Made by a program: the position numbers and the translations under genes
Part shown: piece after piece, positions 37,733 through 51,367 of the stretch
Layout of the letters: each line of letters opens with the position of its first letter
Numbering within the stretch: the first letter of the stretch is position 1
The notes under the pieces: generated by a model
The model's database searches: none
Told to the model about the DNA's origin: nothing
Seen by the model: the letters and a program-made list of their open reading frames with translations, nothing else
Origin: Actinobacillus seminis
GTDB taxonomy: Bacteria; Pseudomonadota; Gammaproteobacteria; Enterobacterales; Pasteurellaceae
Assembly: GCF_002263215.1 (NCBI RefSeq)
Contig: NZ_NLFK01000014.1
Location: forward strand, 1-56,445
Length of the DNA stretch: 56,445 bases
Reading direction: 5' to 3'

Positions 37733-38371
37733 TCAGTCGACGGCATAGCCTTGTGCCGGCAACGGTTGTCCGTCTAAATAGGCACGATTCTTAATTAATT
37801 TCAAGCGATCTTCCACAAACCATTTTACGACCAACGGGTAAATTTGCCGCTCTTGTACTTTAACCCGCTGTTCAATATCGGCAACGTCATCATCAGAGAA
37901 AATCGGTACTTTCGCTTGTAAAATAATGGCTCCGCCATCTACTTCTTCATTGACAAAATGCACCGTTGTACCGTGTTCGCTATCGCCAGCGGCAAGCACT
38001 TGTTGATAGGTATGCAACCCCGGATATTTCGGCAATAAAGAGGGGTGAATATTGAGAATTTTGCCGGTAAAACGTTGGGTAAATTCGGCGCTAAGAATTT
38101 TCATATAACCGGCAAGTACAATTAAATCCGCACCGAGATCTTCAATATAATTGCCAATAGCATGATCCATAGCTTGATTATCGGCATAATTTTTACGCAA
38201 AAAACATTGTGTCGGAATATGTGCTTTGGCGGCACGTTGTAAACCGAAAGCCTCTACCTTATTGCTGATTACCGCACAAATTTCGGCAGCAAAAAAGTTT
38301 TCCTTACAGGCATCAATAATCGCCTGTAAGGTTACGCCATGACCGGAAATTAAAACAACGATTTTTTTCAT
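37733..38371 (-). CDS. purN: Phosphoribosylglycinamide formyltransferase PurN
   Basis: 212 residues. It formylates GAR with 10-formyl-tetrahydrofolate, step 3 of purine synthesis. The catalytic trio is present: N-I-H-P-S-L-L-P near residue 107 (Asn and His) and Asp in V-N-E-E-V-D-G-G. The GAR phosphate loop is unusual: it reads S-G-H-G-V-T-L-Q where the family has G-x-G-(S/T)-N-L-Q, so Thr replaces the conserved Asn. Its ATG overlaps the purM stop by one base, which indicates coupled translation. Confidence 0.95.
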   Translation of the reverse strand: MKKIVVLISGHGVTLQAIIDACKENFFAAEICAVISNKVEAFGLQRAAKAHIPTQCFLRKNYADNQAMDHAIGNYIEDLGADLIVLAGYMKILSAEFTQRFTGKILNIHPSLLPKYPGLHTYQQVLAAGDSEHGTTVHFVNEEVDGGAIILQAKVPIFSDDDVADIEQRVKVQERQIYPLVVKWFVEDRLKLIKNRAYLDGQPLPAQGYAVD

Positions 38372-39408
38372 TAGCGAATGATAACTTGTGCTTCGTTTTC
38401 TTCGGCATGTTCAATTTGACCGATAACCCACGCTTGTTCACCGGTTTGTTGCAATAATGCTAAGGCAGTTTCCACATCTTCTTTCGGCAAAGCGATAATC
38501 ATGCCGACACCACAGTTGAAAGTACGGTACATTTCGTCATGTTCAATATTGCCTTGTTCTTGTAACCAGTTGAAAATCGGCGGCCATTGCCAACTTTGCT
38601 CATTAATGACCGCTTTCACCGATTTTGGTAAAACGCGAGGAATATTTTCCCAGAAACCGCCGCCAGTTAAATGGCAAATCGCGTGTACATCAGCGTGTTT
38701 AGTTAATTGTAAAACCGGTTTGACATAGATCTTTGTCGGCGCCATTACATGCTCGGCAAGGGATTTTCCGGCTAATTGCGCTTCTTTCGGATTTACGCCT
38801 GCCACTTCGATAACTTTACGAATTAAGGAATAACCATTGGAATGCGGACCGCTGGAACCCAATGCAATCAAGACATCACCCGCTTTGACTTTGCTACCGT
38901 CGATAATTTCACATTTTTCTACTACACCCACGCAAAAACCGGCAAGATCATAATCGCCGGCATGGTACATTCCTGGCATTTCTGCTGTTTCTCCACCAAC
39001 CAGTGCGCAACCGGATTGCACACAACCGTCGGCAATGCCTTTAATAACGCTTGCCGCTACATCTACTTCCAATTTACCTGTTGCATAATAATCAAGGAAA
39101 AATAACGGTTCAGCACCTTGTACCACAAGATCGTTTACGCACATAGCGACTAAATCTACCCCGATGGTATCGTGTTTGTTTAAATCAATGGCAAGACGTA
39201 ATTTTGTGCCGACACCATCCGTACCGGAAACCAAAATCGGCTCTTTATATTTGGTCGGTAGCGCGCATAAGGCACCAAAGCCACCTAATCCCCCGATAAC
39301 TTCCGCACGGGCAGTGCGTTTTACGTCGGTTTTGATTTGTTCCACCAAGGCATTACCGGCATTAATATCAACTCCGGCATCTTTATAGCTTAATGACTGT
39401 TTACTCAC
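38371..39408 (-). CDS. purM: Phosphoribosylformylglycinamidine cyclo-ligase PurM
   Basis: 345 residues. The AIR synthetase closes FGAM to AIR with ATP, step 5 of purine synthesis. Seen: S-Y-K-D-A-G-V-D-I at the N-terminus, S-G-T-D-G-V-G-T-K near residue 62, D-L-V-A-M-C-V-N-D and [10 protein letters not shown]. It is first in a purMN operon, with a PurR box 57 nt upstream of the start. Confidence 0.97.
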   Translation of the reverse strand: MSKQSLSYKDAGVDINAGNALVEQIKTDVKRTARAEVIGGLGGFGALCALPTKYKEPILVSGTDGVGTKLRLAIDLNKHDTIGVDLVAMCVNDLVVQGAEPLFFLDYYATGKLEVDVAASVIKGIADGCVQSGCALVGGETAEMPGMYHAGDYDLAGFCVGVVEKCEIIDGSKVKAGDVLIALGSSGPHSNGYSLIRKVIEVAGVNPKEAQLAGKSLAEHVMAPTKIYVKPVLQLTKHADVHAICHLTGGGFWENIPRVLPKSVKAVINEQSWQWPPIFNWLQEQGNIEHDEMYRTFNCGVGMIIALPKEDVETALALLQQTGEQAWVIGQIEHAEENEAQVIIR

Positions 39409-39464
39409 GATGGTTTCCTATTTAATCTAAAAAATAACATGGATTCCGTCATTGTAGCATGCCT

Positions 39465-39480
39465 AAGCAATCGTTTGCGA
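39465..39480 (-). promoter_or_regulatory. PurR operator upstream of purMN
   Basis: The plus strand reads AAGCAATCGTTTGCGA, matching 13 of 16 positions of the PurR consensus ACGCAAACGTTTGCGT including the central CG. Repression of purMN by PurR with hypoxanthine or guanine is known in E. coli. Confidence 0.7.
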
Positions 39481-39628
39481 TAGATTTTTTTTAGCAAAAG
39501 AAAAAATTATTTATCTAAGATTAAATCGACCTAATATTAAGATGTTGCCTGTTTTTTTGATTGGATATTCAAGATAAAGTATGCCACAATGAATGTGCTC
39601 CCTTAAGGCGGAGTCTAAGGAGTGCAAT

Positions 39629-40093
39629 ATGAAAAAATGTAGTCTTGCGGTTGTGATAGTGTTATTGATTGCGTGCTCGACTGCGCCACAACCATCGCAA
39701 ATCGAGGTCAACTTAGTTCCACCGACCAACATTCAACCCGGGTATTATAAATTGGTAAAAGATGCAGAATATTTTATTGATACTGCCTCGGTGTGGGAGG
39801 ATAACGAAGACAAGCATTTAATTCATTTTGATGTAGTGATCAATTCAAATAAAGGGCTATTTGTTTACAAAGACAATCCGGAACTTTATGCTAAATCGCT
39901 GCGTGAATATAAAATTATGAACTGCAAAAATTTCCATCTAACTCAGGTCAGAACGGATTATTATTCTGACTTTTGGGGGCAGGGTGTAAGGGCAGCGCCG
40001 AAATTTCAAATTCGACATACGATCAGATTACAAAAAAACTCAACCCTATACACCATAGGGCAGCTGATGTGTGCTAACCTATATCGTGTTTGA
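39629..40093 (+). CDS. pe: Protein E-like surface adhesin lipoprotein
   Basis: 154 residues with lipobox L-I-A-C (Cys16) and a strong TAAGGAG site. From residue 28 it follows non-typeable H. influenzae protein E closely: V-N-L-V-P-P-T, G-Y-Y-K-L-V-K, Y-F-I-D-T-A-S-V-W, H-F-D-V-V-I-N, then Y-A-K-S-L-R-E-Y-K-I-M-N-C and H-L-T-Q-V-R-T-D-Y-Y, F-W-G-Q-G-V-R-A-A-P-K, and a second Cys in L-M-C-A-N. Protein E binds vitronectin, laminin and plasminogen; the stretch best kept here covers its known vitronectin-binding segment. Binding in this organism is inferred. The Surface-adhesin_E family is the alternative label. Confidence 0.9.
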   Translation: MKKCSLAVVIVLLIACSTAPQPSQIEVNLVPPTNIQPGYYKLVKDAEYFIDTASVWEDNEDKHLIHFDVVINSNKGLFVYKDNPELYAKSLREYKIMNCKNFHLTQVRTDYYSDFWGQGVRAAPKFQIRHTIRLQKNSTLYTIGQLMCANLYRV

Positions 40094-40121
40094 TGGTAAG
40101 TATAGATGGAAATTTAAAAGC

Positions 40122-40151
40122 AAAAGTGCGGTTATTTTTGACCGCACTTTT
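40122..40151 (+). terminator. Inverted uptake-signal terminator after the protein E-like gene
   Basis: AAAAGTGCGGT and ACCGCACTTTT arms around TATTTTTG, followed by GTTTTT. Confidence 0.8.
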
Positions 40152-40167
40152 GTTTTTAAAGATGTAA

Positions 40168-40890
40168 TTAAGGTTTTGAAATTAATCGTTTACGCATTTT
40201 GATATTAATCATTTCTACAACGATAGAGAAGCCCATGGCAAAATAAATGTACCCTTTCGGAATATGGAAGTCCAAGCTTTCTCCAACTAATGCCATCCCA
40301 ACTAAAATCAGAAAAGATAAACACAGCATTTTTAATGTTGGATATCTTTCTACAAAATCTCCAATTGATTTTGCGGAAAGCATCATTATCAATACTGCAA
40401 TCACAATTGCGAGTATCATCACCTCAATTTGATTTGCCATTCCCACAGCAGTAATGACAGAATCTAAAGAAAAAACGACATCTAAAATAGCAACTTGAAC
40501 TAATACGCTGATAAAACTCGGATTTTTAATCGTTTTCTGTTCATCCTTGTCTTCCGGTTTCACTGCATGATGAATTTCATGGGTACTTTTTGCTACTAAA
40601 AACAATCCACCAAGCAATAAAATTAAATCTCGACCGGAAATTTCTTGTTCAAATGCAATAAACAAGGGGGCAGTTAACTTCATCAACCAAGACAAAGACA
40701 GTAACAATAAAATACGTATTGTCATTGCCAACGTCAAACCGATAATCCGACCGGGTTGGTGTTGATGTTTCGGGAGGCGACTAACCAAAATACTGATAAA
40801 AATAATATTATCAATTCCTAATACGATCTCAAGTGCAGTTAGCGTAAATAATCCGATCCATGCCTCCGGGCTGGCGATCCATTCAAACAT
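40168..40890 (-). CDS. ygdQ: TerC/YgdQ-family membrane protein
   Basis: 240 residues with about seven helices and the paired acidic TerC motifs: L-E-I-V-L-G-I-D-N-I-I-F near residue 20 and D-V-V-F-S-L-D-S-V-I-T-A near residue 138. Similarity to E. coli YgdQ is high throughout, including G-D-F-V-E-R-x-P and H-I-P-K-G-Y-I-Y-F-A-M. The family is linked to metal ion export or metalation of secreted proteins. It lies next to mutH, as ygdQ does in E. coli. Confidence 0.92.
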   Translation of the reverse strand: MFEWIASPEAWIGLFTLTALEIVLGIDNIIFISILVSRLPKHQHQPGRIIGLTLAMTIRILLLLSLSWLMKLTAPLFIAFEQEISGRDLILLLGGLFLVAKSTHEIHHAVKPEDKDEQKTIKNPSFISVLVQVAILDVVFSLDSVITAVGMANQIEVMILAIVIAVLIMMLSAKSIGDFVERYPTLKMLCLSFLILVGMALVGESLDFHIPKGYIYFAMGFSIVVEMINIKMRKRLISKP

Positions 40891-40959
40891 AAATTAGTTC
40901 CTTAATAAAAAGTGAAGAGTAAATAATATATATTTTTCATTGGAATGAAAAGCAGTAAA

Positions 40960-41625
40960 TTAATTTGCTGTCAAAAAATCTTGCAAAATTCCCTCAGTAA
41001 AATTTTTGCGCAAATAAAAGCCTAAAGGCAGCGTATCAATTAATTCACCATGGGGACCGATACCTTTGGTTAAGGCGCGACTGTTGGCGGCTTTCGGACG
41101 CAGTTGCAAAACTTCGCCCAAACGGGCATTGATTTTATCCAATTGCCCCAACACAATATATTCCATCAATTCTTCCCAATCTTGGCGCAATTGTTGCGCT
41201 TGGTGGGCATTGGGTTGCCACAAAATCGGTGCGCCGATGTGGCGTTGCACTAAAGGAAGTCGGCGTTCGCCCTCAACCGGAATCCATAGCACCTTAGACA
41301 GTTTATGTTTGACGTGTGAATTTTCCCACGTAATACCCGTATTTTGAACCAAGGGCGCGAGGCTGACAAACGTGGTTTCCAGCGGTTTTCCGGTGGCATT
41401 GATTGGAATGGTTTTTAGCTCAATGCCGAGATGAGAAAAATCTTGTTCCGCTTTGCTACCGGCGTTAGCGCCGAGGGCAATTTCAATCAATGTGCCGACC
41501 CAACCTTTGTCGCGTTTTAAATTGGGCGGAACAGGATGATGTAATTCCGTAGCAAGTTCGCCTAAGGTAAGTCCGGCGATTTGTTGGGCGCGTTCCAGTA
41601 ACGCTTGTTCAGTTTGCGGTTTCAT
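40960..41625 (-). CDS. mutH: DNA mismatch repair endonuclease MutH
   Basis: 221 residues, close to the H. influenzae length. MutH nicks the unmethylated strand at hemimethylated GATC after MutS-MutL activation. Seen: K-G-W-V-G-T-L-I-E near residue 38 and the catalytic D-x(n)-E-x-K arrangement in [12 protein letters not shown] near residue 68. The start at 41625 follows homology; an uptake signal abuts the ATG and no good ribosome-binding site is visible. The longer in-frame start would add 32 unrelated residues. Confidence 0.94.
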   Translation of the reverse strand: MKPQTEQALLERAQQIAGLTLGELATELHHPVPPNLKRDKGWVGTLIEIALGANAGSKAEQDFSHLGIELKTIPINATGKPLETTFVSLAPLVQNTGITWENSHVKHKLSKVLWIPVEGERRLPLVQRHIGAPILWQPNAHQAQQLRQDWEELMEYIVLGQLDKINARLGEVLQLRPKAANSRALTKGIGPHGELIDTLPLGFYLRKNFTEGILQDFLTAN

Positions 41626-41750
41626 AAAAGTGCGGTCAGTTTTTGCATTAAGTCCAAATTTGTCAATTGATCTTGCTGTGTTGGCATCAATAATTTGCCT
41701 ATGGGCGAGGAATAATAGCAATAATAGATTGTTGTCATGATTTTCCTATA

Positions 41751-41776
41751 AAAAAAGCGTATCCGAAGATACGCTT
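41751..41776 (-). terminator. Terminator of the fadL/ompP1 gene
   Basis: AAGCGTATC and GATACGCTT arms; the minus-strand loop is TTCG, an extra-stable tetraloop, followed by seven T. Confidence 0.92.
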
Positions 41777-41798
41777 ATTATTGCCCATTTTGGCTAAA

Positions 41799-43223
41799 TT
41801 AGAAACTGTAATTCATCGAAATACCATAAAGGTTTGCTGTTGCGGTGGATTTATAATCGCCAACCACATTGACTAAACCTCCTATGGATTGGGTTTCTTT
41901 AAAGTGAAGTTTTTTGCCTCGTAGATGAGCGTAGGCTAAGTCAACGGATAAATTTGGCGTGAATTTATATGTTGCACCTAGGCTATACCAAGTACGATCT
42001 GTATCCGGAATTGCCGCACTGGCATGCGTTCTTGGTGCAGCGGCCTCATCATACGCAATACCGGCACGTAAAGTTAATTTGTCATCCACATTATAGGTAG
42101 CACCCAATGCGATACGTGAATTATCCTCATATTTTTCAGGTTTATAGAATGCTTTGTTACCATTTTTATATTGGGCATCTAATTCTTGTAAACGGCTCCA
42201 ACGTGTCCATTTGTAGCTATAATGCATCGCAAATTTATCGGTTAATTGGTGGAAACCGGAGAATTCGACATATTCTGGTAAGTGCAAGGTTAACCCCCCA
42301 TTTCCCACGTCAGTATTAATTCCGGTTTTAGTTGGTTGTAAACTTAAAGCGGAACGATCTTTAAAATCAATATCAATTTTGGAATGGTAGGCTAAACCGA
42401 AACGGTTGCGTTCATTGACCTCATATACCGCACCTAAATTCCAACCGAATGCCCATGCAGTCTTATCTTCCAAATGGGTTAATACGGTGCTTTTATCAAC
42501 TCGACCGGCTAATGCGCCTACTGCGCCTAATTTGGCAAGTGTGCCGGCAGGTAATTTTCCGGCTTGTTCAAGTGCCGTAATCTTATCGACAACGCGTTGT
42601 TTTGTTAACGGATCCGTGGCAATATTGCGCACACCGGTTGCGAGTATGCCGGCAGTACGTTCAATTTCTGCTCTGGCATAAATCGCATTCACTCCGGCAC
42701 CAAGGCTCAAACCTTGGGAGACGCGATAAGAACCGCTCAAATTTAAGTTAATGGTAGTTAATGCCGTAGTTCCGCCAAAAATACCGCCATCATAATCGTC
42801 CTTGTATTGGCTTTTTAATCCGAAGTTGACATTCATACCTGCACCAAATGCAAATTTATCATTAATTGGTTGTACATAATATAAATGTGGTGCAGCGGCT
42901 GTCGGTACAACATCATTGGATTTAGCATCGCCCGTAGCAATTTTTTCACCTGCAACGTTAACACTAACGGTACCTGACATATTGATATTAGAGTCAATGA
43001 CAATTTCACCGGCACTGATTTGCGGTACTTTAAATAAACTCATTAATGCCGGGTTAGTGGCAACAACGGAGGCATTATCCGCAATTGCCGCTTCACCAGC
43101 ATAGGCACGTCCTAAGCCGCTGGAAGAAATTTCTGCCAATTGGAAAGCGGAAGCAAAAGCGCTGCCGGCGGAAAGCGTGAATAAAGAGGCAATGAGCGTT
43201 TTAGAAAATAATTGTTTATTCAT
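41799..43223 (-). CDS. fadL: OmpP1/FadL-family outer-membrane transporter
   Basis: 474 residues with a signal peptide ending A-F-A, directly followed by the hatch start S-A-F-Q-L-A-E-I-S-S-S-G-L-G-R-A-Y-A-G-E-A. The N-P-A motif near residue 58 (T-N-P-A-L-M) and a final aromatic strand ending N-Y-S-F are typical of 14-strand FadL barrels. The E. coli member carries long-chain fatty acids; H. influenzae OmpP1 is the closer relative. The ligand is inferred. yfcZ lies divergently upstream, as in E. coli. Confidence 0.93.
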   Translation of the reverse strand: MNKQLFSKTLIASLFTLSAGSAFASAFQLAEISSSGLGRAYAGEAAIADNASVVATNPALMSLFKVPQISAGEIVIDSNINMSGTVSVNVAGEKIATGDAKSNDVVPTAAAPHLYYVQPINDKFAFGAGMNVNFGLKSQYKDDYDGGIFGGTTALTTINLNLSGSYRVSQGLSLGAGVNAIYARAEIERTAGILATGVRNIATDPLTKQRVVDKITALEQAGKLPAGTLAKLGAVGALAGRVDKSTVLTHLEDKTAWAFGWNLGAVYEVNERNRFGLAYHSKIDIDFKDRSALSLQPTKTGINTDVGNGGLTLHLPEYVEFSGFHQLTDKFAMHYSYKWTRWSRLQELDAQYKNGNKAFYKPEKYEDNSRIALGATYNVDDKLTLRAGIAYDEAAAPRTHASAAIPDTDRTWYSLGATYKFTPNLSVDLAYAHLRGKKLHFKETQSIGGLVNVVGDYKSTATANLYGISMNYSF

Positions 43224-43432
43224 TAGAGGAACCTTGATTTATTTGCTGTTTTTTATAAAGTCTCCGAATTTTAAGTGAAAAAAATGGGACTGCGCAAATA
43301 AAATCATTGATTAAGAGAAGTGTTCAGACCAGTTGAAAGGGAGCTTTTTTCAAAAAGTGCGGTTAAATTTGGAGTTAATTTTGAACAGTGCTAAAATCAT
43401 TGTATCTTTTATTATTAACAAAGGAATAAAAA

Positions 43433-43729
43433 ATGTCAGAAAAAACCTTACAATGTAAAGCGGAAGAAGTGAAAGCTTGTTGTTGCGTTGATGTCGGTAC
43501 GATCATTGATAACTCCGATTTAACCGTCGATTTTTCACAATCCTATGCAACCGAAGCGCAAGCCAAAGAAGCGCTTGAATATTTAACGCAAAAAGCGCGT
43601 GCTGCGGAAAGTGAGCCTTGTGAAATTAAAAGTGAAATTGCAGCGGTAGAGGGCAGTTATCAACTGAACGCACACTTCACCTTCAGCTGTCAAGCAGAAA
43701 CCATGATTTTCCAATTATCTACCCGTTAA
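43433..43729 (+). CDS. yfcZ: YfcZ/YiiS-family protein
   Basis: 98 residues of the DUF406 family, with an N-terminal Cys cluster (K-A-C-C-C-V-D-V-G-T) and a compact alpha/beta C-terminal half. The function is unknown. AAAGGAAT precedes the ATG. Its position divergent to fadL is shared with E. coli, which supports the call. Confidence 0.88.
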   Translation: MSEKTLQCKAEEVKACCCVDVGTIIDNSDLTVDFSQSYATEAQAKEALEYLTQKARAAESEPCEIKSEIAAVEGSYQLNAHFTFSCQAETMIFQLSTR

Positions 43730-43750
43730 TTGAAAATTATAGCTAAAACA

Positions 43751-43781
43751 AAAGGATACTATGATGGTATCCTTTATTTTT
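43751..43781. terminator. Convergent terminator between yfcZ and ligA
   Basis: AAAGGATAC and GTATCCTTT arms (43751-43775) followed by ATTTTTG on the plus strand. Confidence 0.8.
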
Positions 43782-43795
43782 GCGAACTTGCGGGA

Positions 43796-45967
<2,172 letters not shown>

Positions 45968-46038
45968 CAAATTAGCGATTATAACGAAAAGGGTAAGATC
46001 GGGTAGCCAAGTTGTATTACTACAACTTAGCCCCCTAA

Positions 46039-46072
46039 GAACTGTACAAGCAAATTTCTCTGCATACAGCTC
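46039..46072 (-). ncRNA. Group II intron domain V
   Basis: A 34-nt hairpin starting GAGCTGTATGC with a GAAA tetraloop-like apex and closing GTACAGTTC. This is the canonical catalytic domain V size and layout. Domain VI follows after three nucleotides. Confidence 0.9.
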
Positions 46073-46090
46073 AAGCCTTTCTATTAACTG

Positions 46091-47818
46091 CTACGCAGTC
46101 GGTTTCGCAACGTTCAAATTCAGGCGATGAATTTGTTGGTGACACTCAGGATGTACTAAACATCTGTTATTTAGTGAATCTGTTCCACCATACATTTTGT
46201 AAATTATATGATGATCGTGCCAGCCGCTTTCTTTCGTTATTGACGTATTACACAATGCACATTTTCCTTTCTGCTCTTTGTAAAGAGCTTGCCATTGCTG
46301 TCTGTGTGATTGTTCATCATACATTCTGGCTTGAGCAAGGTTTTCTCCATACATTTCCCATTCAGGTAAAAATGGTTTGTATTGTGATTTTATCTTTCTG
46401 TGTCGCTTAATTTTCACATATCCACAATAGAGTAAATTTATTGGGATTTGTTCTCCTTTATTGCTGTTGGTGACTGTGCCGAAAATCCAATTCCGAGTTG
46501 CATTTGAATAAAAGTATTTCTCTTTAATCCAAATTTTTCCTTTGTTTGGATGTCTTCGTCTGCACCAACGCCATAAGGCTTTCCAAATTAAACTATCCAT
46601 TCGGTTAAATATCACTTTAGCCACAACGTGTTTATGATAGTTTGTCCAACCTCTTATCATTGGATTTAATACTTTTATTAGGTCATCTTGTTTCGCCATT
46701 TTCATTTTTGAAATTGGTTGTTTTACCTTGTCGTAAAATGCTTTTGCATTTTTCTTACTTGGTTTAATAATCAATTTTTTATCAAAACGTTTAACAGTCC
46801 AACCTAAAAAGTCAAATCCGTGTTCGATATGCACTACCTTGGTTTTACTTTCCGATAAGGAAAGTCTTCTTTCTGCAAGAAAGTTTTTCACCATAGGGAT
46901 AACTTGTTCTTCCAGTAATTCTTTTGATATACCTGAAATAATAAAGTCATCTGCATACCTAACGAGGTATGTCCGATGTTTTGCTATTTTAAGACTATTC
47001 TTTGCACCAAAGTGCTTGATTAGCTCTTTTTCTAACCCATCTAACGCCATATTTGCCAACGTTGGAGAGATAATACCACCTTGCGGTGTCCCCTCCGTTG
47101 TTGGTTTTAGTTGACCGAACTCAACAACACCTGATTTTAACCATTTCTTGAGTATTCGCTTATTCATTGGAATATGCTTGAGTAGCCAGTCGTGGTTAAT
47201 AAAATCAAAACAACCATGTATATCTGCATCCAGTACCCATTCTGCCATTTGACGAGATTGGTTTCCTTTTGTTGAAAATATACTATGTATATGTGATATA
47301 GCATCTGCCGTTGAACGGTTTAATCTAAATCCATACGAATTATTGTCTGCTGTTGTTTCTGCTATGGGTTGCAATGCTAGTAAATACAACATTTGCATTG
47401 CTCTATCTTTCATCGTGGGTATGCCTAATGGACGTTTCTTCCCATTTGACTTTGGAATGAAAACCCGTCTTAATGGTTTAGGTTGATACCCTTTACTTGA
47501 TAGATCTTGTATAGCAATCCATTTGGATTCAGGTGTATCCCAAATCCGTTTATCAATACCAGCGGTTCGTTTGCCTGTATTTTCCGTCACCCGTCGTACT
47601 GCTAATGCTTTTGCATAAAACGAGTGGGTAAGCATTCGTTGTAAGTTTTTAACCTTACGCCAATTGCTTTTCTGTGTTGCCTTCTCAATCCGCACCTGCA
47701 TTCCTTTCACATATCGGTTTGCTTTATACCAATTGATATAATGCCATTGCGATATATGTGAGGTCGCTGGAGCTAGACTGCTTACTAATTTCTTAGTATG
47801 ATGAGTTTGCTCTTTCAT
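46091..47818 (-). CDS. ltrA: Group II intron reverse transcriptase/maturase with HNH endonuclease
   Basis: 575 residues. Reverse transcriptase blocks: R-R-V-F-I-P-K[11 protein letters not shown] near residue 118, S-Y-G-F-R near residue 161, T-P-Q-G-G-I-I-S-P near residue 244 and the catalytic Y-A-D-D at 288-291. The maturase (domain X/GIIM) follows, with R-G-W-T-N-Y-H near residue 395. A C-terminal HNH domain has C-x2-C ... D-H-H-I ... N-x-C-x-V-H-x-x-C-H near residues 520-560. GGAGGT precedes the ATG. The protein promotes splicing and retrohoming of its host intron. No inactivating change is visible. Confidence 0.96.
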   Translation of the reverse strand: MKEQTHHTKKLVSSLAPATSHISQWHYINWYKANRYVKGMQVRIEKATQKSNWRKVKNLQRMLTHSFYAKALAVRRVTENTGKRTAGIDKRIWDTPESKWIAIQDLSSKGYQPKPLRRVFIPKSNGKKRPLGIPTMKDRAMQMLYLLALQPIAETTADNNSYGFRLNRSTADAISHIHSIFSTKGNQSRQMAEWVLDADIHGCFDFINHDWLLKHIPMNKRILKKWLKSGVVEFGQLKPTTEGTPQGGIISPTLANMALDGLEKELIKHFGAKNSLKIAKHRTYLVRYADDFIISGISKELLEEQVIPMVKNFLAERRLSLSESKTKVVHIEHGFDFLGWTVKRFDKKLIIKPSKKNAKAFYDKVKQPISKMKMAKQDDLIKVLNPMIRGWTNYHKHVVAKVIFNRMDSLIWKALWRWCRRRHPNKGKIWIKEKYFYSNATRNWIFGTVTNSNKGEQIPINLLYCGYVKIKRHRKIKSQYKPFLPEWEMYGENLAQARMYDEQSHRQQWQALYKEQKGKCALCNTSITKESGWHDHHIIYKMYGGTDSLNNRCLVHPECHQQIHRLNLNVAKPTA

Positions 47819-48275
47819 ACTTACCTCCGTTGAGAGATAAGTTTTCTTGGTAAATTAATCGTTCCTCTTTCTGTTTGGACACTTCAAGAGTTGCTATGAT
47901 TACCAATAAATTTACACTCTTGAATCACTAAGGATAAAGAGTGCGTGCGTTGGTTTTATTTGATTGGTTTTCAATCTGCAAGCCAACGCTCGCTTTTATC
48001 CCGTCAAATTTAAAGGAATTTGTCAGACATCTTGCGATGAAAGACCGGTTAAAGTCTGCACCCTTTTGGGTTAGGTCATATTTCATACCCTATTTGCACC
48101 ATTACAGTACAACCTTCGCTTTCTCTAACTTCTTTTACCTACACCACCAATAGCATTGCTTACGCGTTGCCTGCCATTTTTCAGGCGGAGATATAGGCTT
48201 ACCAAGTTCCATTATTACTACATGGATAGGGAAGATATAGTCTTTTTTCCGACAGTGTTTATGATGACGTATCCC

Positions 48276-48283
48276 AAGGCTAA
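48276..48283 (-). other. Candidate EBS1 of the group II intron
   Basis: Minus-strand TTAGCCTT pairs over 8 bp with IBS1 AAGGCTAA (48977-48970), the last bases of gapA including its stop codon. It lies about 690 nt into the intron, plausible for domain I. Confidence 0.65.
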
Positions 48284-48969
48284 AATGAGATAACCCACTG
48301 CATACCTTTGGGTTCAAGCCGATAGCGACCGTAGGCTTGTTCTACATTGTTAGTAATGATTATTTCAATGAAAGGGGATTTGGGTAAATTTAGAGCGAGA
48401 AGTAGCCGTGCTGTTCCGCAAGCCATTCACGGGCAACTATTACTTTCAAGTTGCTGAGGGTGTTTCTTAATAAAAGAATATCCCGAAGTACAGTAAATAA
48501 AGATAAGTGTAAAGGTGGCAACCAAATAGAAGAAATTCCACTTTCTTATACTCGAACCGTTTCAGATTGCTACGGTATCTTTCGGACTTTATTTATAGTA
48601 GGGTTGAATAATCATTCTTTATGGACGATATGACGTTTTGGATTTGATCCAAGTCACTCTATAAATAGGCGACTAACGGTAGTCCTATCTTTCGATAACG
48701 GATCTTGCTTGCTTACTCCTCTTAATATTTATCTAAATATTAAGTACATAAAAGTGAAGACCATACCTTATTACCGCATAAAGTTGGAGATATTCTTACC
48801 AACTTAGAACTAGATCTTGAGCAACGCTCCTTTTCTAGTCTGCTACCCAAACTCTTCCCGAGAAGATCTGGATAATCAAGAGAAAGCTACATTACATAGC
48901 TTTCTCTTAATTGAGTTAAATCCTTGATATATAAGGACTTAACCCCAGTAAGCACGACGCTTGTCGCAC

Positions 48970-50007
<1,038 letters not shown>

Positions 50008-50063
50008 TTAAGTTAAACAAAACGGTTAAGCTTTAATGGAGTTACCCAAACTTGCCGGGCAGG

Positions 50064-50069
50064 ATTATA
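50064..50069 (-). promoter_or_regulatory. -10 box of the gapA promoter
   Basis: TATAAT on the minus strand with a weak TTCATC at 17-nt spacing upstream, about 75 nt before the gapA start. Confidence 0.5.
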
Positions 50070-50129
50070 GCATGGTTTCTTTTTTTGATGAAACTGGACT
50101 ATTGACAAAACTATATCAGATAAACTTTT

Positions 50130-50145
50130 TGTGATCTATGTCAAA
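50130..50145 (-). promoter_or_regulatory. CRP-like site upstream of gapA
   Basis: TGTGATCTATGTCAAA matches TGTGA-N6-TCACA except for one base in the right arm, about 80 nt before the predicted gapA transcription start. E. coli gapA is CRP-dependent in part. The remaining 344-nt gap to gmk is AT-rich with nothing else recognised. Confidence 0.35.
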
Positions 50146-50333
50146 ATTTTGAAATTTTATGCTTGGTTATTATGCTTGCTTATATAGAGGTGAACTGTTT
50201 TTTATTTAACCTATCTATATGATGTATGTCTTCATATCCCCTTAAAAACTTCACAAAAAAACACCACACTTTTGCTGATTTTTTATTGAATTATCGGCAT
50301 AATGGGAAGAAACATGATGTGGAGGGAAATTGA

Positions 50334-50957
<624 letters not shown>

Positions 50958-51025
50958 ACCGCGCTCTAGTATGATAAATACCCTTTTTTATTTTTGTAGA
51001 AATTTAACCTTTGATGGAGTAAGTT

Positions 51026-51292
51026 ATGGCTCGTGTGACAGTGCAAGATGCTGTGGAAAAAATTGGTAACCGTTTTGATTTAATTTTAACCGCGGCGCGT
51101 CGTGCCAGACAGTTGCAGTTGCATCAACGTGAACCTTTGGTCTCTGAAGATAATGATAAACCGACGGTAATTGCGTTGCGTGAGATCGAGAAGGGATTGA
51201 TTAATAACGATATTATGGATTCACAAGATCGTTACGATGCGTTAGAACAAGAAAATGCGGAAGCGCAAGCGGTTTCGTTATTAAGCAAATAG
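51026..51292 (+). CDS. rpoZ: RNA polymerase omega subunit
   Basis: 88 residues, the usual length. Omega assists assembly of the beta' subunit and forms part of one ppGpp site. Seen: [20 protein letters not shown] and A-R-x-A-R-Q-L. TGGAGTAAG precedes the ATG. It is upstream of spoT, as in E. coli. Confidence 0.97.
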   Translation: MARVTVQDAVEKIGNRFDLILTAARRARQLQLHQREPLVSEDNDKPTVIALREIEKGLINNDIMDSQDRYDALEQENAEAQAVSLLSK

Positions 51293-51367
51293 TCCGTTGC
51301 TGAAGAAAAGTGCGGTCATTTTTTGTTTAATTTATCAAGTGATAGTGAAAGTGAAGTCAGGTGTTCT

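Larger units (their letters stand above)
45998..48969 (-). mobile_element. Group II intron, complete, 2972 nt
   Basis: The 5' end is GTGCG (48969-48965), the only GTGYG between the maturase gene and gapA. The 3' end is CTACCCGAT. Domain V (46072-46039), domain VI with a bulged adenosine (46004, 7 nt from the 3' end) and an intact maturase gene in domain IV are all present. A candidate EBS1, TTAGCCTT (48283-48276), is perfectly complementary to the 8 nt AAGGCTAA just before the 5' splice site. The intron lies immediately after the gapA TAA. No Haemophilus-type uptake signal was seen inside, unlike the flanks, which suggests recent arrival. Confidence 0.88.

Noticed and set aside
47941-48633. 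Several 60-70 codon frames upstream of the maturase gene
   Set aside because: They lie inside the structured RNA domains I-III of the group II intron.
48881-48960. Two strong hairpins just after the gapA stop considered as the gapA terminator
   Set aside because: They lie inside the intron after the GTGCG 5' end, lack a proper T-tract on the minus strand, and fit better as domain I stems; the hairpin with T6 at 45920-45967 is the better terminator.
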